A stretch of DNA of 64,000 nucleotides from Planktothricoides raciborskii GIHE-MW2. Its GTDB lineage: Bacteria > Cyanobacteriota > Cyanobacteriia > Cyanobacteriales > Laspinemataceae. The notes under the pieces were generated by a model, which was not told the origin of the DNA, did not search any database, and saw only the letters and a list, made by a program, of their open reading frames with translations. The position numbers and the translations under genes are program-made. Of the stretch, positions 9,409 through 18,765 are shown in pieces; positions within the stretch are counted from its first letter, which is position 1, and each line of letters opens with the position of its first letter. The DNA is taken from the NCBI RefSeq assembly GCF_040564635.1, contig NZ_CP159837.1, positions 3,273,001-3,337,000 of the forward strand, in the 5' to 3' direction.

Positions 9409-10099
9409 GCGAAATCCGAATTTATATTGAAGGGATTGGGGATTCAGAACCACTCGCAAGACAACTTCAGCCTCCCCCAAATCGAAAAATTAAGCTGCCC
9501 AAAAAAGAAACTCAAGCAGGACTAGCGCCAGGGTTTAGAACTTTTTTCCAAAGCCTCGATCGTCTAGCATATAACCACGGAATCAAAATCCAACTAATCA
9601 TCTGTGGGGGGCGGAAACAAGCTTATAATAATTTTCACAGAGCGATCCAAGATCACCCCGATGCATTCAATGTTTTACTGGTAGATTCAGAAGGGCTTTT
9701 ATCCGATATAAACCAACCTTGGAAATATCTCCAGGACAGGCCAGAATATCAATGGGATTCACAGGGGATTGACGATAGTCATTGTCAATTAATGGTTCAA
9801 GCGATGGAGGCTTGGTTTATTGCTGACCTTGATACCTTAAGACAATTCTATGGGGAGAAATTTAAGGATAATAAAATTATCCGGGGTCTGGAGCAATATC
9901 AGACTGTCGATCGAGTTTCAGTATATAATCTGGAAAAAAGGCTCACACAAGCGACTAAGGACACACCAAGAGGCAAGTATAGTAAAACAAAACACGCTCC
10001 CAAATAGAACTTTTGAAAGTCGATCGCGTCAGGGCTGCTTGTCCATCGTGCGATCGCCTGTTTAAGACCCTTGAGCAAATCATCACTGCGCCCCCATAA
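9402..10099 (+). pseudogene. DUF4276 family protein, frameshifted near its C-terminus
   Basis: The partner of the ATPase. The in-frame product ends at 10007 after 201 residues (KYSKTKHAPK). The typical DUF4276 ending continues in another frame from about 10011 to a stop at 10097-10099 (KVDRVRAACPSCDRLFKTLE). One missing A in CCCAAATAG near 10001-10003 (AAAA to AAA) would explain the break; restoring it gives about 232 residues, the usual family length. DUF4276 proteins are predicted TOPRIM-like nucleases or effectors paired with AAA ATPases. The lesion could be a real mutation or a homopolymer sequencing error, so the protein may be functional. Confidence 0.8.
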
Positions 10100-10383
10100 G
10101 TCACCGGATTCACTTTTAATTCGCTGGATCGGCACAATTCATTTTGAGAATCTGAAAAATTCACCCCTTTTTACTATATAGTATTATATAGTATTATTAA
10201 TCAATATCTTGGTTAGATGCTCTGGAATTAATTAAATTTATTTGTCAATCAGTCTGGGTGGAGATGGTTTTTCTAATTATTCATCATAAGTATCCGTAAT
10301 ACCCGCAATACTCGCTCAAAAATCTGTGAAAAACCAAAAAGTTCACCTCTCCCCTCTAAACATCTCTCTCCTCTATAAATATC
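10100..10383. other. Intergenic, AT-rich
   Basis: No gene seen. It includes a short direct repeat ATATAGTATT / ATATAGTATT at about 10176-10196 and should contain the nadK promoter. Confidence 0.4.
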
Positions 10384-11322
10384 GTGGAACTTAAACAAGT
10401 TATTATTGCCCATAAAGCTGCCGATCCCCTGAGTAAGCGTCGCGCTGAAGAATGCGCTCGACAGCTTGAATCCCTTGGCTGTAAAGTGTTAATGGGACCG
10501 AGTGGCCCGAAGGATAATCCCTATCCAGTATTTTTGGCTTCTTCGACCCAAAAAATAGATTTAGCAGTGGTGTTAGGAGGGGATGGGACGGCACTGGCAG
10601 CAGCACGGCAGTTGTCTCACGATCACATCCCTATTTTGGCGGTGAATGTGGGCGGGCATCTGGGTTTTTTGACGGAACCTACTGAAACATTTCAAGATAC
10701 TGAGACGATTTGGCAACGGCTGATTTCGGATCGCTATGCGGTGCAGCAACGGATGATGTTGCAAGCGAGGGTCTTGGATGGGTTGGATCGCAGTTTGAAG
10801 CCGGTCAGCGCTACGGAAACTCAGGATCCGCCTTTTTTGGCGTTGAATGAGATGTGCGTCAAACCCGCAACGGGCGATCGCATTCCCACTTCTACCTTGG
10901 AAATGGAAGTGGATGGAGAAATCGTGGATCAATATCAGGGAGACGGTCTGATTGTGGCGACCCCCAGCGGGTCTACCTGCTACACCGCGTCAGCGAATGG
11001 CCCGATTATGCATCCGGGAATGGAGGCGATCGCCGTAACGCCGATTTGTCCCTTGAGTCTTTCCAGTCGTCCGATCGTATTACCCGCTGGTTCGGTGGTG
11101 AAAATTTGGCCATTAGGCGATCGCGACTTAAGCACTAAACTTTGGACTGATGGGGTTCTTGGCACCTCAATTTGGCCGGGACAGCACGTCGAAGTCCGCA
11201 TCGCCCAATGTCAGGCTCAATTTATTATTCTCCAAGAAAATTATTCTTATTACCGGACTTTGCGAGAAAAACTTCACTGGGCAGGGGCGAGAATCTACTA
11301 TAACAACAATCACCGCAATTAA
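10384..11322 (+). CDS. nadK: NAD(+) kinase
   Basis: A 312-residue enzyme that phosphorylates NAD to NADP in the cytoplasm. The kinase signature GGDGT is at residues 65-69, followed by the Gly-rich NVGGHLGFLTE loop, the ribose-binding pair Asn155-Glu156 (LALNEMC), and the TPSGSTCYTASANGPI segment of the C-terminal beta domain. GTG 10384 is the first start giving a normal N-terminus. Cyanobacteria generally carry two NAD kinases; which one this is cannot be told. It is a single gene, followed at 209 bases by cheB. Confidence 0.95.
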   Translation: MELKQVIIAHKAADPLSKRRAEECARQLESLGCKVLMGPSGPKDNPYPVFLASSTQKIDLAVVLGGDGTALAAARQLSHDHIPILAVNVGGHLGFLTEPTETFQDTETIWQRLISDRYAVQQRMMLQARVLDGLDRSLKPVSATETQDPPFLALNEMCVKPATGDRIPTSTLEMEVDGEIVDQYQGDGLIVATPSGSTCYTASANGPIMHPGMEAIAVTPICPLSLSSRPIVLPAGSVVKIWPLGDRDLSTKLWTDGVLGTSIWPGQHVEVRIAQCQAQFIILQENYSYYRTLREKLHWAGARIYYNNNHRN

Positions 11323-11530
11323 TTGGCCCTGGGACAACCCTTTCTTTGGGGTCGAATATCTCGTTGATTATCTTTAAGAGTCATTCATTAATTGCTCCGA
11401 AGACTAATCCTTAAGACTTAAGACCAATAGAAATGATGCGTCAGTCCCTTGACGGCGATCGCCGATCCAGTGCGATGATCGAGGGCGATCGAATTATTCA
11501 TTAATAGACTCAATAGAGTCGGAGTCAAAA

Positions 11531-12601
11531 ATGATCGCTGGGTTAATCAAAGTCCTAGTTGTCGATGATTCGGCGTTTGTCAGGAAAACGATCAAAGCGA
11601 TGTTATCCCGCAGTGCTTTTATTGAAGTGGTCGGGACTGCATCTGATGGACAAGAGGCACTCGAACTCATCCCACAACTTAACCCTGATGTAGTAACTCT
11701 AGACTTAATCATGCCGTATATGAGCGGTTTGGAGTTTCTAAGGGAGCAAATGGCGCGTCGTCCTTTACCGATGATTGTTGTCAGTATTGCGGAGGGGAAT
11801 AGCCAGCAAGTCGTCGCGGCATTAGCGGAGGGTGCGGTTGATTTTATCCACAAACCCACCGCTTTGGCATCAGAGGGTTTATTACAAATGACCGATGAGT
11901 TGATTGCTAAAGTGAAAAGCGCCGCTAAGATTTCTATACCTTCTTTACCTCCGCCAACCAACACCCCAGAACCAACCACAAAATTGTTAATGACTCCAAA
12001 AAAGCCACCTGCACCAATCAACTTAGTGGCGATTGGCATTTCCACTGGCGGTCCTGCCGCATTGAGTCATATGATTCCTGAGTTGCCGGAGAATTTTCCC
12101 GTACCCATTGCGATCGTGATGCATATGCTCGAAGGGTACACGGAAATTTATGCCCAGCGCCTCGATCAGCAATCACCGCTTAAAGTGGTGGAAGCAAAAC
12201 ATGGGGATATTCTCCGACCGGGGATTGTCTATATTGCTCGTGCGGGGCAACATATGACGTTTACCAGGCAAGCGGATGCTCAAGTGGCGACTCGCTTGAG
12301 TTTTCTACCCCTGGAAACTATCCATCGTCCCAGTGTGGATGTGATGTTTGAATCCGCAGCCCAAATATTTGGCGATCGCGTTTTAGGGGTGGTAATGACG
12401 GGAATGGGTTCTGATGGCCACCTCGGGGCGGCCATGATTAAATCCCAAGGGGGCTTAATTTTTACTGAACATGAGTCCACTTGTGTGGTCTATGGAATGC
12501 CTGCGGTGGTGGAAGAAAATGGCTTAAGTGATTTGAGCGTTCCTCTATCTCTGATGGCTACAGCAATTCTCCATCAAGTGAAATTACATCAGCAAACTTA
12601 A
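11531..12601 (+). CDS. cheB: Chemotaxis response regulator protein-glutamate methylesterase
   Basis: A 356-residue CheB. The N-terminal receiver domain has acidic Asp12-Asp13, phosphorylation site Asp58 (VTLDLIMP) and Lys108. A proline-rich linker (residues 138-162) leads to the methylesterase domain with the catalytic triad Ser171 (GISTGGP), His198 (IVMHM) and Asp295 (TGMGSDG). CheB removes methyl groups from, or deamidates, chemoreceptors after phosphorylation by CheA. No cheR, cheA or receptor gene is adjacent, so the rest of the pathway must lie elsewhere. GGAG at 11519-11522 supports the start. Confidence 0.95.
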   Translation: MIAGLIKVLVVDDSAFVRKTIKAMLSRSAFIEVVGTASDGQEALELIPQLNPDVVTLDLIMPYMSGLEFLREQMARRPLPMIVVSIAEGNSQQVVAALAEGAVDFIHKPTALASEGLLQMTDELIAKVKSAAKISIPSLPPPTNTPEPTTKLLMTPKKPPAPINLVAIGISTGGPAALSHMIPELPENFPVPIAIVMHMLEGYTEIYAQRLDQQSPLKVVEAKHGDILRPGIVYIARAGQHMTFTRQADAQVATRLSFLPLETIHRPSVDVMFESAAQIFGDRVLGVVMTGMGSDGHLGAAMIKSQGGLIFTEHESTCVVYGMPAVVEENGLSDLSVPLSLMATAILHQVKLHQQT

Positions 12602-12772
12602 TCTCCGCTGATTAGTGCCAATTACTATCCCCTCGGTTCGGCGATCGCGTTCTTGTGCCAAACTCTGAATCAAACCATACAGGGACGATAAGCGACTCTC
12701 GATATCTCCAAGCTTTTGGGCCAGCGGTTGACGTTGGGCGATAATGCTTTTAATTTCCTGGCTTTTGTTCAT
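12584..12772 (-). CDS. Small hypothetical coiled-coil protein, possibly a truncated gene start
   Basis: A 62-residue frame starting MNKSQEIKSIIAQRQPLAQK, with heptad-like helical character, then turning into unlike sequence that overlaps the end of cheB by 18 bases. The first 45 residues look like the beginning of a longer coiled-coil protein cut short. No family was recognised; it may be a remnant. Confidence 0.35.
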   Translation of the reverse strand: MNKSQEIKSIIAQRQPLAQKLGDIESRLSSLYGLIQSLAQERDRRTEGIVIGTNQRRLSLLM

Positions 12773-12908
12773 GGCAATGCCTATGGTTTGCTAGGTAGAG
12801 AAGTATTGCAAAATATTATAGTCTTGCCGGGAAGTCAGAAAGCAGGTTTTTAAGTTAATTTTTATTATTGCTAGGTATGCGATCGCTTTATCCTCTTTTA
12901 AATTGTCC

Positions 12909-12970
12909 AGAAACCGGGTTGTTATGGCTATCTTGGGGAAAATGCACCAACCCATCAGAGAAACCCGGTT
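12909..12970. repeat. Dispersed AGAAACCGGGTT palindromic pair
   Basis: AGAAACCGGGTT and AGAAACCCGGTT about 50 bases apart. This is one of roughly fifteen intergenic copies of a family in which the two near-palindromic ends flank a variable middle. Confidence 0.7.
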
Positions 12971-13055
12971 GCTTGATGACTCAGATAGGCGATCGCATGA
13001 ATGCCCCGTGGGATACTATCAGCGATTTAATGGCTATGTTTGATACTCTTCATAT

Positions 13056-13317
13056 TTACCCTTCTCGGTTTAAAATTTCTTCATATTCATCATGGGTTCC
13101 AATCCATACCCAAATAAAATCTTCGCCATCTTTTAAAGCTAAAAAACGATAATTTATGCCAATTCTAGCCGACCAAAATTTTCCTACTTTTTTAAAATGT
13201 AAAGAAGGATGATTGGAGTCACGTTTGAGCAATTCAAAGTTTTTTTTTGGCCAGTTCTTGAATCGAGTCTGGCAATTCCTCAAAACATCGCCAAAATCTT
13301 TTAGTATTTTTATGCAC
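13056..13317 (-). pseudogene. RelE/ParE-like toxin, frameshifted at an A9 run
   Basis: Starting at GTG 13317, which directly follows the antitoxin stop codon, translation gives MHKNTKRFWRCFEELPDSIQ, then runs into a stop after a run of nine A. The rest of the toxin (NFELLKRDSNHPSLHFKKVG, ending at 13056) continues in the neighbouring frame; eight A would join them into about 86 residues. The C-terminal part has the fold pattern of RelE/ParE toxins (ARIGINYRFLALKDG, WVWIGTHDEYEEIL). It is either a mutated toxin, a slippage-prone gene, or a homopolymer base error. Confidence 0.75.
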
Positions 13318-13518
13318 TTAAAGTTCCTGTAGTTCGTCTTGGGCTTTTGCTGCTAACGCCTCATTAACTAAAAAATCTAGTTTTCCTGAAGCCGAATCTT
13401 TTTCAATTTGTCGATCCCACTCTTCCCAGTCTAACTCGATCATCCAATTTCTCAAATAAGTGAATTCATCAGAGGAAAGAGACTGAATTGCTGCTTGAAT
13501 TTCTTGGAATTTGGTCAT
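13318..13518 (-). CDS. Antitoxin of the RelE/ParE-like module
   Basis: A 66-residue acidic protein, start chosen at MTKFQEIQAAIQSLSSDEF (13518). The open frame reaches 13551, but the inner Met fits known small cyanobacterial antitoxins of this type. Its TAA stop is immediately followed by the toxin GTG. It is predicted to neutralise the neighbouring toxin, which is broken in this sequence. Confidence 0.7.
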   Translation of the reverse strand: MTKFQEIQAAIQSLSSDEFTYLRNWMIELDWEEWDRQIEKDSASGKLDFLVNEALAAKAQDELQEL

Positions 13519-13659
13519 CTCTGTGACCGTAATTTTCCTATATTTTAGCATTTAGCGATCGATTTGACGCAATTTTGCGAACCTTTTTTTGGACAACAAC
13601 TATTTAAGCCAAGATTGCGCCATGTATAGTCATTTAAATTGCGTTTGAGACAAAACATC

Positions 13660-13693
13660 AGGGGCGCAATGCTGGCGCCAGCATTGCGCCCCT
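13660..13693. repeat. Perfect 34-bp palindrome
   Basis: Arms of 17 bases, AGGGGCGCAATGCTGGC and its exact complement, with no loop. A related half element (GGGCGCAATGCTGGCGCCC) follows at about 13719-13737. It could extrude as a cruciform or act as a strong hairpin between the convergent ends of the flanking modules. Confidence 0.8.
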
Positions 13694-13793
13694 ACAATAT
13701 ATGTTGATTTGCTTCTTTGGGCGCAATGCTGGCGCCCAAATTAACCTCGAAATGGTAGCAATAATCTTTGAAATTAGTATAATATTAATTATA

Positions 13794-14435
13794 TCAAAAA
13801 GGCAATTCCTCATCTTCATCAAAATATTCATCAATATCTGCATCAAAATCTTTACTAGCAAAAAATAATGAAGGTTCTAATGCTGCTTTTGCCTGTTTTA
13901 TCTTCTCAAACAAAGAATTGGGCGATTGCCGTTGTTTTTCCATTAACTTATCAATCCCGTATTTAACTTTAATGCGATCGATAAATTCCTGAGAAATGGG
14001 TTCTTGTGGCCATTGAAAATCTGCCGCCGTCACCACGGGCACCCTCGGCCCTAAAGGTTCAATGGGCATTTCAGAAATGCGGACTAAAAAATAAGCACGA
14101 CGCCGTTTAATCTCCCCTGCCCGCTGGTCAATTTCTTGTAAAACACCCGCCAATTGACTGGGATGATGGGAAGAAATTGCCACCCGAACTTCCAAATCAT
14201 CTAAAGGAATTCCTAACGCTGCCGCTTGACTGAGTAACTCCTGGGGAACATCAGTCATCAAGGGGGGATTAATCGCCGCAGACATAGCGGATAAAGCTTG
14301 TTTTACCGTTTCCATTGTTTCTGCAACGGTTTGGTTTTTTGCCCGGTCTGGTGGCGTTGACTGCACCATATTTTCTAAATGGTAGGCCGCTGTTTTTAAC
14401 AGAAAAATCGCTTGGTTAATTTGTTGGTAATCCAT
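13794..14435 (-). CDS. Conserved hypothetical protein, 213 residues
   Basis: I do not recognise a family. The N-terminal 60 residues are helical and Ala/Gln-rich (MDYQQINQAIFLLKTAAYHL). The middle has a PQELLSQAAALGIPLDDLEV segment and a basic GEIKRRRAYF patch. The C-terminus is strongly acidic (DADIDEYFDEDEELPF). No membrane segment or signal peptide is present. It is transcribed alone and flanked by repeats. Confidence 0.6.
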   Translation of the reverse strand: MDYQQINQAIFLLKTAAYHLENMVQSTPPDRAKNQTVAETMETVKQALSAMSAAINPPLMTDVPQELLSQAAALGIPLDDLEVRVAISSHHPSQLAGVLQEIDQRAGEIKRRRAYFLVRISEMPIEPLGPRVPVVTAADFQWPQEPISQEFIDRIKVKYGIDKLMEKQRQSPNSLFEKIKQAKAALEPSLFFASKDFDADIDEYFDEDEELPF

Positions 14436-14456
14436 AATTTTTTAGCGGGTAATAAT

Positions 14457-14720
14457 TCACCACAGAGACACAAAGGAAACAAAGGATATATTGCTGGGCA
14501 TTATCCCGATCGCTGTGAATAGACTTTCACAGCGGTATTCTGTTGCATAGACCATAGATATTTGGAGTAGGGGCGCGATCTTTTCGGCATTAAATCTCTG
14601 TTTTCAGAAACCGGGTTTCTTGTAGGTTCCGGCAGTGGTCGCCCCGGTATAAAACCAGAAACCCGGTTTCTCCTGCGGTCAAGATCGTGCCCCTATAGAT
14701 ATTTGTGGTTGACCAATCTG
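14457..14720. repeat. Composite intergenic repeat block, left copy
   Basis: Begins with CACCACAGAGACACAAAGG, then TATTGCTGGGCATTATCCCG, a CTGTTGCATAGACCAT segment, an AGAAACCGGGTTTCT pair (14606-14671), and a segment ending TGAAAACTGCTGTAAT. The same order recurs at 18480-18700, so two divergent copies flank the permease and exporter genes. Confidence 0.7.
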
Positions 14721-14897
14721 AAAACTGCTGTAATTGATAAAAAAATTTACACAATTTTTGGGATCGCCCCTGATATGCTGAGGCAATTGATCGATTGCCT
14801 CTGGCAGAAATAGAGAAATAGAGATTATCTGTAAATCCTGAATTATCTGATCCTATTTTTCTTTTGAGATGCTACACATTATTTGTACCAGGTTTGA

Positions 14898-16880
14898 ATG
14901 AAATTAGTACAAGTTATGTACAAACAAAAAGCTCCAGGAATGGTTGCGCGAATTATGCCCCTGAAAAAACACCACCGATATCTAACTCATTGGCTGCTGA
15001 AAGAAGACCGCGACCCAGCCAACGAACATCATTTGAAACATTCTTGGTGGCAGGTGATGTGTTTGACTGGCGTGGATTATTTTTCCACTTTGGGATATCA
15101 GCCGGGAATTGCGGCCCTGGCAGCGGGAGCCCTTTCACCTTTGGCAACATTGATTTTGGTGCTGGTGACACTTTTCGGCGCTTTGCCGATTTATCGACGA
15201 GTGGCTACGATGAGTCCGCATGGGGAAGGCTCAATTGCTATGCTGGAGCAGTTGCTACCCTGGTGGCAGGGTAAGATATTTGTGCTGATTTTACTCGGTT
15301 TTGCGGCAACGGATTTTATCATCACGATTACCCTGTCGGCGGCAGATGCCACGGCTCACATGATCGAGAATCCGTTTTTGTCAGGGATTTTGCAGGGACA
15401 GGCAGTTCCCATTACCCTAGTTCTGATTGCCTTGCTGGGAGCGATATTTCTGAAGGGGTTTAAGGAAGCGATCGGATTAGCGGTGGTTTTGGTGGGGATT
15501 TACCTTGGCCTTAATCTAGTGGTGATTGGGGTTGCGGGGTATCAGATCATTCAAGACCCCACAGTGTTCACAAGCTGGAAAATGGCCTTGCTGAACAGTC
15601 ATGGCAATCCTCTGGTGATGGTAGGAGTTGCTACCCTTTTGTTTCCCAAATTGGCTTTGGGCTTATCGGGGTTTGAAACAGGTGTGGCAGTGATGCCTTT
15701 GGTGATCGGCAGTGGCAGTGATACGGAGGCGCATCCCACGGGGCGGATTCATCACACCCATCAACTTCTGTCTACGGCTGCCTTGATTATGAGCTTTTTC
15801 CTGGTGACGAGCAGTTTAGTCACCACATTGTTGATTCCACCAGCGGAATTTCAGGCTGGGGGGAGTGCCAATGGTCGGGCCTTAGCCTATTTAGCCCATC
15901 AGTATTTGGGAAGTCTCTTTGGGACGATTTATGACCTGAGCACTATGGCGATTCTTTGGTTCGCGGGAGCATCGGCAATGGCGGGACTGCTGAATCTGGT
16001 GCCCCGTTATCTGCCCCGCTATGGGATGGCTCCAGATTGGGCGCGGGCTGTCCGTCCCCTGGTTTTGGTCTATACGGCGATCGCCTTTATTGTCACCCTA
16101 ATTTTTGAAGCCAATGTGGAAGCTCAAGGGGGTGCCTATGCTACAGGGGTATTGGTGCTGATGAGTTCTGCCGCAGTCGCTGTAACCCTCTCAGTGTATC
16201 GGCAGGGGGCAGGCAGGGGGCAAAATTGGGTGGGCACAGTCTTGTTTGGGGCGATCGCGATCGTCTTCTTCTACACCACCATTGTCAATATTATTGAACG
16301 ACCGGATGGACTTCATATTGCCACCTTCTTTATCGCCGCCATCATTATCACTTCCTTAATCTCTCGCGTCTTTCGCTCAACGGAACTGCGAGTGGTTGGG
16401 ATGGAACTAGATGACACAGCCCGTCAATTCATCGACCAATTGAGACAGCAGCCGACCCGGTTAATTGCCCACCGTCCGCAAAAAGGAAATGCCCTGGAGT
16501 ATCAGCTTGGAGAGAAAAAGGTGCGCGAGAATAATCACCTGCCCTCGACGGATCCGATTTTGTTTCTGGAGGTACAGGTGACAGATGCCTCAGTGTTTAT
16601 GGATGTGATTCGGATCCAAGGGGTTGAGGTGGAAGGATACCGAATTCTGCGGATGCAAAGTGCCGCAGTTCCCAATGCGATCGCCGCACTCTTGCTCTAT
16701 ATCCGCGATCGGACGGGAATCCTGCCTCACGTTTATTTTGGTTGGACTGAGGGGAACCCGATTCAATATCTGCTACGTTTCATCCTCTTTGGGGAGGGGG
16801 ATGTTCCCGTTGTCACCCGCGAAGTGCTCCGCAAAGCTGAACCCGATCCAGCGCGTCGTCCTGGGATTCATGTTGGGTAA
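14898..16880 (+). CDS. APC-superfamily permease with long cytosolic C-terminus
   Basis: A 660-residue membrane protein with about 12 hydrophobic helices between residues 50 and 500. The APC-like first helix carries [20 protein letters not shown], the sort of unwound Gly-rich segment that binds substrate. The last 160 residues are soluble and may be regulatory. It probably takes up an amino acid or an ion; the substrate cannot be read off. ATG 14898 is used, but Met at 14919 or 14940 is also possible. The AI-2E exporter gene follows after 35 bases, suggesting an operon. Confidence 0.8.
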   Translation: MKLVQVMYKQKAPGMVARIMPLKKHHRYLTHWLLKEDRDPANEHHLKHSWWQVMCLTGVDYFSTLGYQPGIAALAAGALSPLATLILVLVTLFGALPIYRRVATMSPHGEGSIAMLEQLLPWWQGKIFVLILLGFAATDFIITITLSAADATAHMIENPFLSGILQGQAVPITLVLIALLGAIFLKGFKEAIGLAVVLVGIYLGLNLVVIGVAGYQIIQDPTVFTSWKMALLNSHGNPLVMVGVATLLFPKLALGLSGFETGVAVMPLVIGSGSDTEAHPTGRIHHTHQLLSTAALIMSFFLVTSSLVTTLLIPPAEFQAGGSANGRALAYLAHQYLGSLFGTIYDLSTMAILWFAGASAMAGLLNLVPRYLPRYGMAPDWARAVRPLVLVYTAIAFIVTLIFEANVEAQGGAYATGVLVLMSSAAVAVTLSVYRQGAGRGQNWVGTVLFGAIAIVFFYTTIVNIIERPDGLHIATFFIAAIIITSLISRVFRSTELRVVGMELDDTARQFIDQLRQQPTRLIAHRPQKGNALEYQLGEKKVRENNHLPSTDPILFLEVQVTDASVFMDVIRIQGVEVEGYRILRMQSAAVPNAIAALLLYIRDRTGILPHVYFGWTEGNPIQYLLRFILFGEGDVPVVTREVLRKAEPDPARRPGIHVG

Positions 16881-16915
16881 ACTTGAAGATAATTCAAAAG
16901 GGAAGGAAATAGCGA

Positions 16916-18043
16916 ATGAAATTCTTTACATCCCTGCCCAGATGGTTTCTGTGGGGACTGGTGCTGCCGTTGATCATCCTTAATGGGTGGGCGTTACTGC
17001 TGTTACTTAATTACTTTCAGGGTGCGATCGCCATATTCCTGACGGCAATGTTGCTGGCTTTTGTCCTGAATTATCCCGTGAGGCTGCTACAGCGCCTCAA
17101 GATTTCCCGAAACCTTGCGGTGTTGATCGTGTTGTTGGTGGCGATCGCTCTTCTGGCTATTTTTGGTGTCACCGTCGTTCCGGCGCTGATTTCTCAGGTG
17201 AATGAACTCGCGAATCGCCTGCCGACGTGGATTGATTCAGGAAGTGAGCAGTTGCAAATCTTCCAAACCTGGGCGGCAAGCCATCAAATATCCATTGATG
17301 TCAGCAAGCTGATTACCCAACTGGAAGAACGGCTATCAAACCAATTGCAAACTCTCAGTGCAACAGTGCTGAATTTCCTACTGGATGCGATCGGCAGTAT
17401 CCTCAATCTAGTGTTAACGATTGTATTGACTTTTTACTTACTGCTTCATGGTGAAAAACTCTGGAATGGCATCTTCCAGTGGTTCCCGTCTCAGATTGGG
17501 GCGCAAATTCGTCAAGCCTTGCGACAAAATTTCCAAAACTACTTTATTGGACAAATCACTTTAGCATTACTGATGGGAGTCTCCATGACTACGGCATTTG
17601 TGATCATTCAATTGCCATTTGGACTTTTGTTTGGTTTGGCAGTTGGATTAATGGCACTGTTTCCCTTTGGTGCGGCCTTTGGCATTACCGTGGTCAGCTT
17701 GCTCACCGCCCTAAAAAGTTTCTGGCTAGGCTTAAAGGTCTTGGTGATGGCGACGATCATCGACCAGGCGATCGAAAATGGCATCGCTCCTCAACTCATG
17801 GGTGGCTTTACCGGACTTAACCCGGTCTGGATTTTGCTATCTCTATTGGTCGGTGTCAAAGTTGGGGGATTGCTCGGACTCGTTTTGGCTGTTCCATTGG
17901 CTAGTTCCCTCAAAAGCATTGTCGATATGCTTCATACCCCTAAAGTTCAACGGGCTTCAGCCAATCCTATTAAGACGGGCAGTGACAACGATATAGTCCA
18001 AGGTAAAATTCACCACAGAGACACAGAGGAAACAAAGGAATAA
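16916..18043 (+). CDS. AI-2E family transporter (PerM/TqsA type)
   Basis: A 375-residue integral membrane protein of PF01594. It has hydrophobic N-terminal helices (WFLWGLVLPLIILNGWALLL), a soluble helical middle (about residues 90-150), then five further helices with the family motif GLNPVWILLSLLVGVKVGG. Members export small molecules or act in Na+/H+ exchange; this one's substrate is unknown. GGAAGG at 16901-16906 supports the start. Oddly, the last 11 residues (IHHRDTEETKE) are the translation of the dispersed CACCACAGAGACACAGAGG repeat, so a repeat has replaced or extended the native end. Confidence 0.88.
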   Translation: MKFFTSLPRWFLWGLVLPLIILNGWALLLLLNYFQGAIAIFLTAMLLAFVLNYPVRLLQRLKISRNLAVLIVLLVAIALLAIFGVTVVPALISQVNELANRLPTWIDSGSEQLQIFQTWAASHQISIDVSKLITQLEERLSNQLQTLSATVLNFLLDAIGSILNLVLTIVLTFYLLLHGEKLWNGIFQWFPSQIGAQIRQALRQNFQNYFIGQITLALLMGVSMTTAFVIIQLPFGLLFGLAVGLMALFPFGAAFGITVVSLLTALKSFWLGLKVLVMATIIDQAIENGIAPQLMGGFTGLNPVWILLSLLVGVKVGGLLGLVLAVPLASSLKSIVDMLHTPKVQRASANPIKTGSDNDIVQGKIHHRDTEETKE

Positions 18044-18067
18044 TAGTAAAAATATTTTACAAATTGG

Positions 18068-18208
18068 CTAAAAATAGTCACTAATATAAAGACTCAAGCC
18101 TTTTTTCGCATCAATATTAAACTGTAGTCCCACTTCGGTTTCACTGGTAATTTCTATTTGACTCTGGGAAACGTCATCAAGCTGAATAGAATCACAGCCA
18201 AACGGCAG
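18068..18208 (-). pseudogene. Coding remnant, unknown protein C-terminus
   Basis: A 46-residue open frame without a start codon (begins LPFGCDSIQLDDVSQSQIEI, ends LSLYISDYF). The composition looks like real protein. It is probably the tail of a gene whose body has been lost. Confidence 0.35.
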
Positions 18209-18218
18209 TCAATTATAG

Positions 18219-18432
18219 TTACTCGGCAATGACTTGTGAAAGCATATCATCAAATAGTTTAATCCGCTTTTGGATATCAGCTTTGGTTTTCCCCTCTCCG
18301 GTTAAAAGACGAGAGTCTTCTTGGTCAAAAAGTTTCTTAGTGGATGCAATGACTTTTTCCTGGCAATTAATCAATAAACCTCTGGCACAATTCCCAAAAG
18401 CCGATAGCGGTTTTAAGGGGGGTTGAGGGGAT
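18219..18432 (-). pseudogene. Coding remnant, unknown helical protein C-terminus
   Basis: An open frame without start codon, ending KADIQKRIKLFDDMLSQVIA. The last 60 residues look like genuine coding sequence (SAFGNCARGLLINCQEKVIA). Upstream it dissolves into Pro/Leu codons at a repeat junction. I do not recognise the parent family. Confidence 0.35.
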
Positions 18433-18479
18433 CGAGATATTTATTTTGCGCTCTTGTCTATTATATCATAATGGTGAGG

Positions 18480-18700
18480 ATTCACCACAGAGACACAGAG
18501 GACACAAAGAATATATTGCTGGGCATTATCCCGATCGCTGTGAATAAATACATCAGTATTCTGTTGAATAGACCACAAAAATTTGGTAGGGGCGAAGCAT
18601 GACCGCCGGTATTTTTGGGTTAAAAGCAGAGATTTAATCCGGTCATGCTTCGCCCTCTACGGATACTTATGGTTGATTAATCGGAAAACCGCTGTATCGG
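18480..18700. repeat. Composite intergenic repeat block, right copy
   Basis: Shares with 14457-14720 the CACCACAGAGACACAGAGG start, TATTGCTGGGCATTATCCCG, a CTGTTGAATAGACCA segment and the AAAACCGCTGT end. It has its own inverted pair around GGGGCGAAGCATGACC (about 18590-18660). Confidence 0.7.
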
Positions 18701-18765
18701 CGAATAAACCGGGGTTATTTCTGTTTAATAAAACCCAGAAATAAACCCGGTTTATCGGAGGGTGT

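Noticed and set aside
13658-13861. 67-residue minus-strand frame ending in PALRP repeats
   Set aside because: It is the translation of the palindrome and of flanking AT-rich sequence.
18229-18426. 65-residue plus-strand frame
   Set aside because: The opposite strand has the protein-like composition; this is its shadow.
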